From assembly GCA_030591305.1 (NCBI GenBank), contig JAUVBI010000039.1:1-16474 (forward strand): DNA of 16,474 nt. The letters are read 5' to 3'. The notes beneath the pieces are model-generated. The model ran no database searches, was not told where the DNA came from, and worked only from the letters and a program-made list of their open reading frames with translations. Shown piece after piece: positions 14,472 to 16,474 of the stretch. The position numbers were made by a program, and so were the translations under genes. This DNA is from Pseudomonadota bacterium (GTDB lineage: Bacteria > Pseudomonadota > Gammaproteobacteria > Pseudomonadales > Halieaceae). Positions within the stretch are counted from its first letter, which is position 1, and every line of letters begins with the position of its first letter.

Positions 14472-14480
14472 AACATTGTT

Positions 14481-15758
14481 TTGGCAACCGTGGTCAATTC
14501 TGCAGAAGAAGCCGTAAAACCGATTCAGTCCGGCCAGCAAATCTGGGTACACTCCATGGCGGCAACGCCATCGCTACTGCTGGACGCCCTGGTAGAGCAT
14601 GCCGCTCCGCTGAACAATGTCTCGCTGCTGCAACTGCATCTGGAAAATGCAGAAATGCTAACCGCCTCCTATGCCAAAGGGCATTTACGCGCTCGCTGCT
14701 TCTTTGCCAGCCATGCCACCCGGGATATGATTAATCAGGGTGTAGCCGACTATGTACCGATGATGTTGTCGGATATTCCCCGCTCCATTCGCACCGGTGA
14801 GCAGCCTGTAGACGTTGCATTGATTCAGGTATCACCCCCGGACCAGCACGGACTGTGCTCCCTGGGCGTGTCCGTTGAGGCCACCCGGGCAGCCTGCGAG
14901 TCAGCGCAGACTATTATTGCCCATGTAAACCCACAGATGCCGCGCAGCCACGGGGATGGTTTTATTCACTGGCGGGAAATTGATTTTGCTTTCGAGAAGT
15001 CGGCACCCATTCCCCTGGTCAGCCAACCAGCCGCCAACGAGGTGGCCCAACGCATTGGCCAGTACACTGCCGAACTGATAAAAGACCGCGATTGCCTGCA
15101 GCTGGGTATTGGCGCTATCCCGGAAGCTATCCTGGCAAAATTATCTCATCTCAAGGATATTGGTATTCACACAGAGATGTTTTCCGACGGCGTGGTGGAT
15201 CTGGTGGATAAAGGCGTCATTAATAACCATTTCAAATCTATCCACGCGGGAAAACTGGTCGCCGGTTTTGTGATGGGCAGCCAGCGGCTCTATGACTTTA
15301 TCGATGACAATCCGGAAGTGGCAATACTGGACATCGAATATGTAAACAGCCTGCAATCCATCATGCGCAACAAGCAGGTGGTTTCCATAAACAGTGCCCT
15401 GCAAATTGATCTCACTGGCCAGGTTTGTGCCGATTCAATAGGCAGTGACATATACTCCGGCGTGGGTGGCCAGCTGGATTTTGTACTGGGCGCAAACCTG
15501 TCTGAGGATGGCCGCTCTATCATCGCCCTGCCCTCCACAGCGGCGGGCGGCACAGTGTCGCGAATCGTTCCCGTACTGACCAGTGGTGCCGGCGTGGTGA
15601 CGCCTCGCGCCAACGTACACTACATTGTGACCGAATACGGCGTGGCGACATTGCGTGGCAAATCGTTAATAGAACGGGCCCGCGCTTTAATTACCATCGC
15701 CCATCCCGATCACCGGGACGACCTTGAACGCTGGCTTAAAAAATCCTTCCCGGGGTGA
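14481..15758 (+). CDS. Acetyl-CoA hydrolase/CoA-transferase family protein (4-hydroxybutyrate CoA-transferase-like)
   Basis: Family I-type CoA-transferase that moves CoA between acetyl-CoA and an organic acid, or hydrolyses acetyl-CoA. The 425-residue length fits the 4-hydroxybutyrate/butyrate CoA-transferase group. Features seen: VSPPDQHGLCSLGVSVE (118-133), LQLGIGAIPEAIL (206-218, CoA-binding loop), HTEMFSDGVVDLV (230-242) with E232 as the likely glutamyl-CoA thioester residue, SGVGGQLDFV (326-335), LPSTAAGGTVSRIVP (350-364) and VTEYGVATLRGKSL (383-396). The acid substrate cannot be deduced. The TTG start at 14481 is supported by the AGGAG site at 14467-14471. The downstream P-type ATPase starts 28 bp later on the same strand, so a shared transcript is possible although no functional link is obvious. 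Confidence 0.92.
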   Translation: MATVVNSAEEAVKPIQSGQQIWVHSMAATPSLLLDALVEHAAPLNNVSLLQLHLENAEMLTASYAKGHLRARCFFASHATRDMINQGVADYVPMMLSDIPRSIRTGEQPVDVALIQVSPPDQHGLCSLGVSVEATRAACESAQTIIAHVNPQMPRSHGDGFIHWREIDFAFEKSAPIPLVSQPAANEVAQRIGQYTAELIKDRDCLQLGIGAIPEAILAKLSHLKDIGIHTEMFSDGVVDLVDKGVINNHFKSIHAGKLVAGFVMGSQRLYDFIDDNPEVAILDIEYVNSLQSIMRNKQVVSINSALQIDLTGQVCADSIGSDIYSGVGGQLDFVLGANLSEDGRSIIALPSTAAGGTVSRIVPVLTSGAGVVTPRANVHYIVTEYGVATLRGKSLIERARALITIAHPDHRDDLERWLKKSFPG

Positions 15759-15786
15759 ACGAGCCAATGGCAAATGGAGACTTACC

Positions 15787-16474
15787 GTGAGTACCCCGTG
15801 GTATAACCTGTCCACTGAGGACGTCATTAAAACCCTGGATACCAGCCCCCTGGGCCTTGAATCAGAGGAGGCTGCCGCTCGTCTGGAAAAACATGGGCCG
15901 AACGAAATTCAGTTCAAGAAGACCCCGGCCTGGGTAAGGTTTTTGCGCCAGTTTAACGACCCCATGGTCATCATCCTGGTAATCACTGCAGTCGTAACCG
16001 GAACACTGACTGCTATGGGCAGCCATATGCTGCCAGATACCATCGTCATCATAAGTGTTGTCATTCTCAACGCTGTTCTGGGTTTTGTACAGGAGGGCAA
16101 AGCTGAGGGCGCCCTGGAAGCACTACGCGATATGATGGTGCAGGAGTGCCTGGTGATTCGTCGGGGAATTCAGCGACGCATTCCCGCGCGAGAACTGGTG
16201 CCGGGTGATATTGTCTCCCTGGAGGGCGGTGATAAAATTCCCGCCGACCTACGCTTTATTGAGGCCAATAATGCCCACGTGGATGAATCCTCTCTCACCG
16301 GGGAATCAATTCCGGTAAGGAAAAAAGTGCAGGCCCTGCCGGGGTCCAACAGGGTGCCGGGCGACCAGACCAATATGGGGTTCTCCGGCACCTACCTGAC
16401 CCAGGGTTCGGCCCAGGCGGTGGTTGTGGAGACCGGCAGAAACACAGTCTTTGGCCGCATCGCTGATATGGTGC
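15787..16474 (+). CDS. P-type cation-transporting ATPase, N-terminal part (cut by window end)
   Basis: N-terminal 229 residues of a P2-type (SERCA/PMCA-like) ATPase, which pumps a cation such as Ca2+ across the membrane using ATP. Seen in order: the cation-ATPase N-domain (1-55: WYNLSTEDVIKTLDTSPLGL, EEAAARLEKHGPNEI), the first membrane hairpin (about 60-77 and 84-101), then the actuator domain with LVPGDIVSLEGGDKIPADLR (137-156) and DESSLTGESIPV (166-177). TGES (171-174) is the dephosphorylation motif. The phosphorylation site DKTGT lies beyond the window. The start is a GTG at 15787 with GGAG 7 nt upstream (15776-15779). A nearby ATG at 15768 opens only a 7-codon ORF. The cation cannot be assigned without the later membrane helices. 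Confidence 0.92.
   Translation, partial: MSTPWYNLSTEDVIKTLDTSPLGLESEEAAARLEKHGPNEIQFKKTPAWVRFLRQFNDPMVIILVITAVVTGTLTAMGSHMLPDTIVIISVVILNAVLGFVQEGKAEGALEALRDMMVQECLVIRRGIQRRIPARELVPGDIVSLEGGDKIPADLRFIEANNAHVDESSLTGESIPVRKKVQALPGSNRVPGDQTNMGFSGTYLTQGSAQAVVVETGRNTVFGRIADMV

Larger units (their letters stand above)
14307..14480. promoter_or_regulatory. Divergent intergenic region between the GIY-YIG unit and the CoA-transferase gene
   Basis: A 174-bp spacer between divergent genes. It holds a TATAAT hexamer on the plus strand at 14332-14337 (without a good -35), AT-rich TATTAT-type sequence on the minus strand, and two copies of a near-palindrome (14340-14355 and 14429-14444). The first palindrome abuts the TATAAT, so a protein bound there could affect transcription in either direction. 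Confidence 0.4.

Noticed and set aside
1..16474. CRISPR arrays, insertion sequences, phage or toxin-antitoxin genes
   Set aside because: I found no regularly spaced repeats, no transposase or integrase motifs, and no paired small genes with such signatures.

Overview
The window looks like chromosomal DNA of a free-living Gram-negative gammaproteobacterium, probably an environmental or marine relative of Pseudomonas or the Cellvibrionales. This rests on gene content: an LpxM-type lipid A acyltransferase, an E. coli-type GshA, DsbB, an Rsd/AlgQ anti-sigma factor, outer-membrane lipoprotein signals, a YheS-type ABC-F protein and a split class II ribonucleotide reductase (RNR) of the Pseudomonas NrdJa/NrdJb kind. 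GC content is moderate, with short AT-rich spacers. The species cannot be named from the sequence.

Layout. 1-120 is the 3' end of an unidentified plus-strand gene. It overlaps by 4 bp the end of a convergent lipid A acyltransferase gene (117-1073, minus). A divergent spacer follows, then gshA (plus; best start is a TTG at 1241). Next is a housekeeping block: dsbB and rsd (plus, TAATG overlap), an FKBP-type prolyl isomerase lipoprotein (minus) and a YheS-like ABC-F ATPase (plus). As I recall it, similar genes surround algQ in Pseudomonas. From 6786 an AT-rich regulatory region with a candidate pair of NrdR boxes leads into nrdJa (7013-9166) and nrdJb (9180-9866). Together these make one B12-dependent RNR: the catalytic cysteines lie in the first protein and the C-terminal cysteine cluster in the second.

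From 9879 the content is more accessory: a winged-helix/SAM methyltransferase (minus), a 353-bp stretch holding what may be a decayed DUF2889-like gene, a large GH31 glycosidase lipoprotein (minus), a GIY-YIG small protein (minus) preceded by a 30-codon ORF with a strong Shine-Dalgarno sequence, and a spacer with two copies of the near-palindrome TGGGGTTnnnTCCCCA. The window ends with an acetyl-CoA hydrolase/CoA-transferase gene (TTG start) and, 28 bp later, the N-terminal third or less of a P-type cation ATPase that runs off the edge.

The left two thirds serve envelope biogenesis, thiol/disulfide chemistry (glutathione synthesis, DsbB), growth-phase transcription control (Rsd), translation (ABC-F) and dNTP supply. 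I saw no CRISPR array, rRNA, complete tRNA, insertion sequence or phage gene, and no convincing rho-independent terminator. The points most worth following up are the NrdR box pair, the split RNR, the decayed gene at 11061-11296, and the small ORF plus paired palindromes at 14214-14480.
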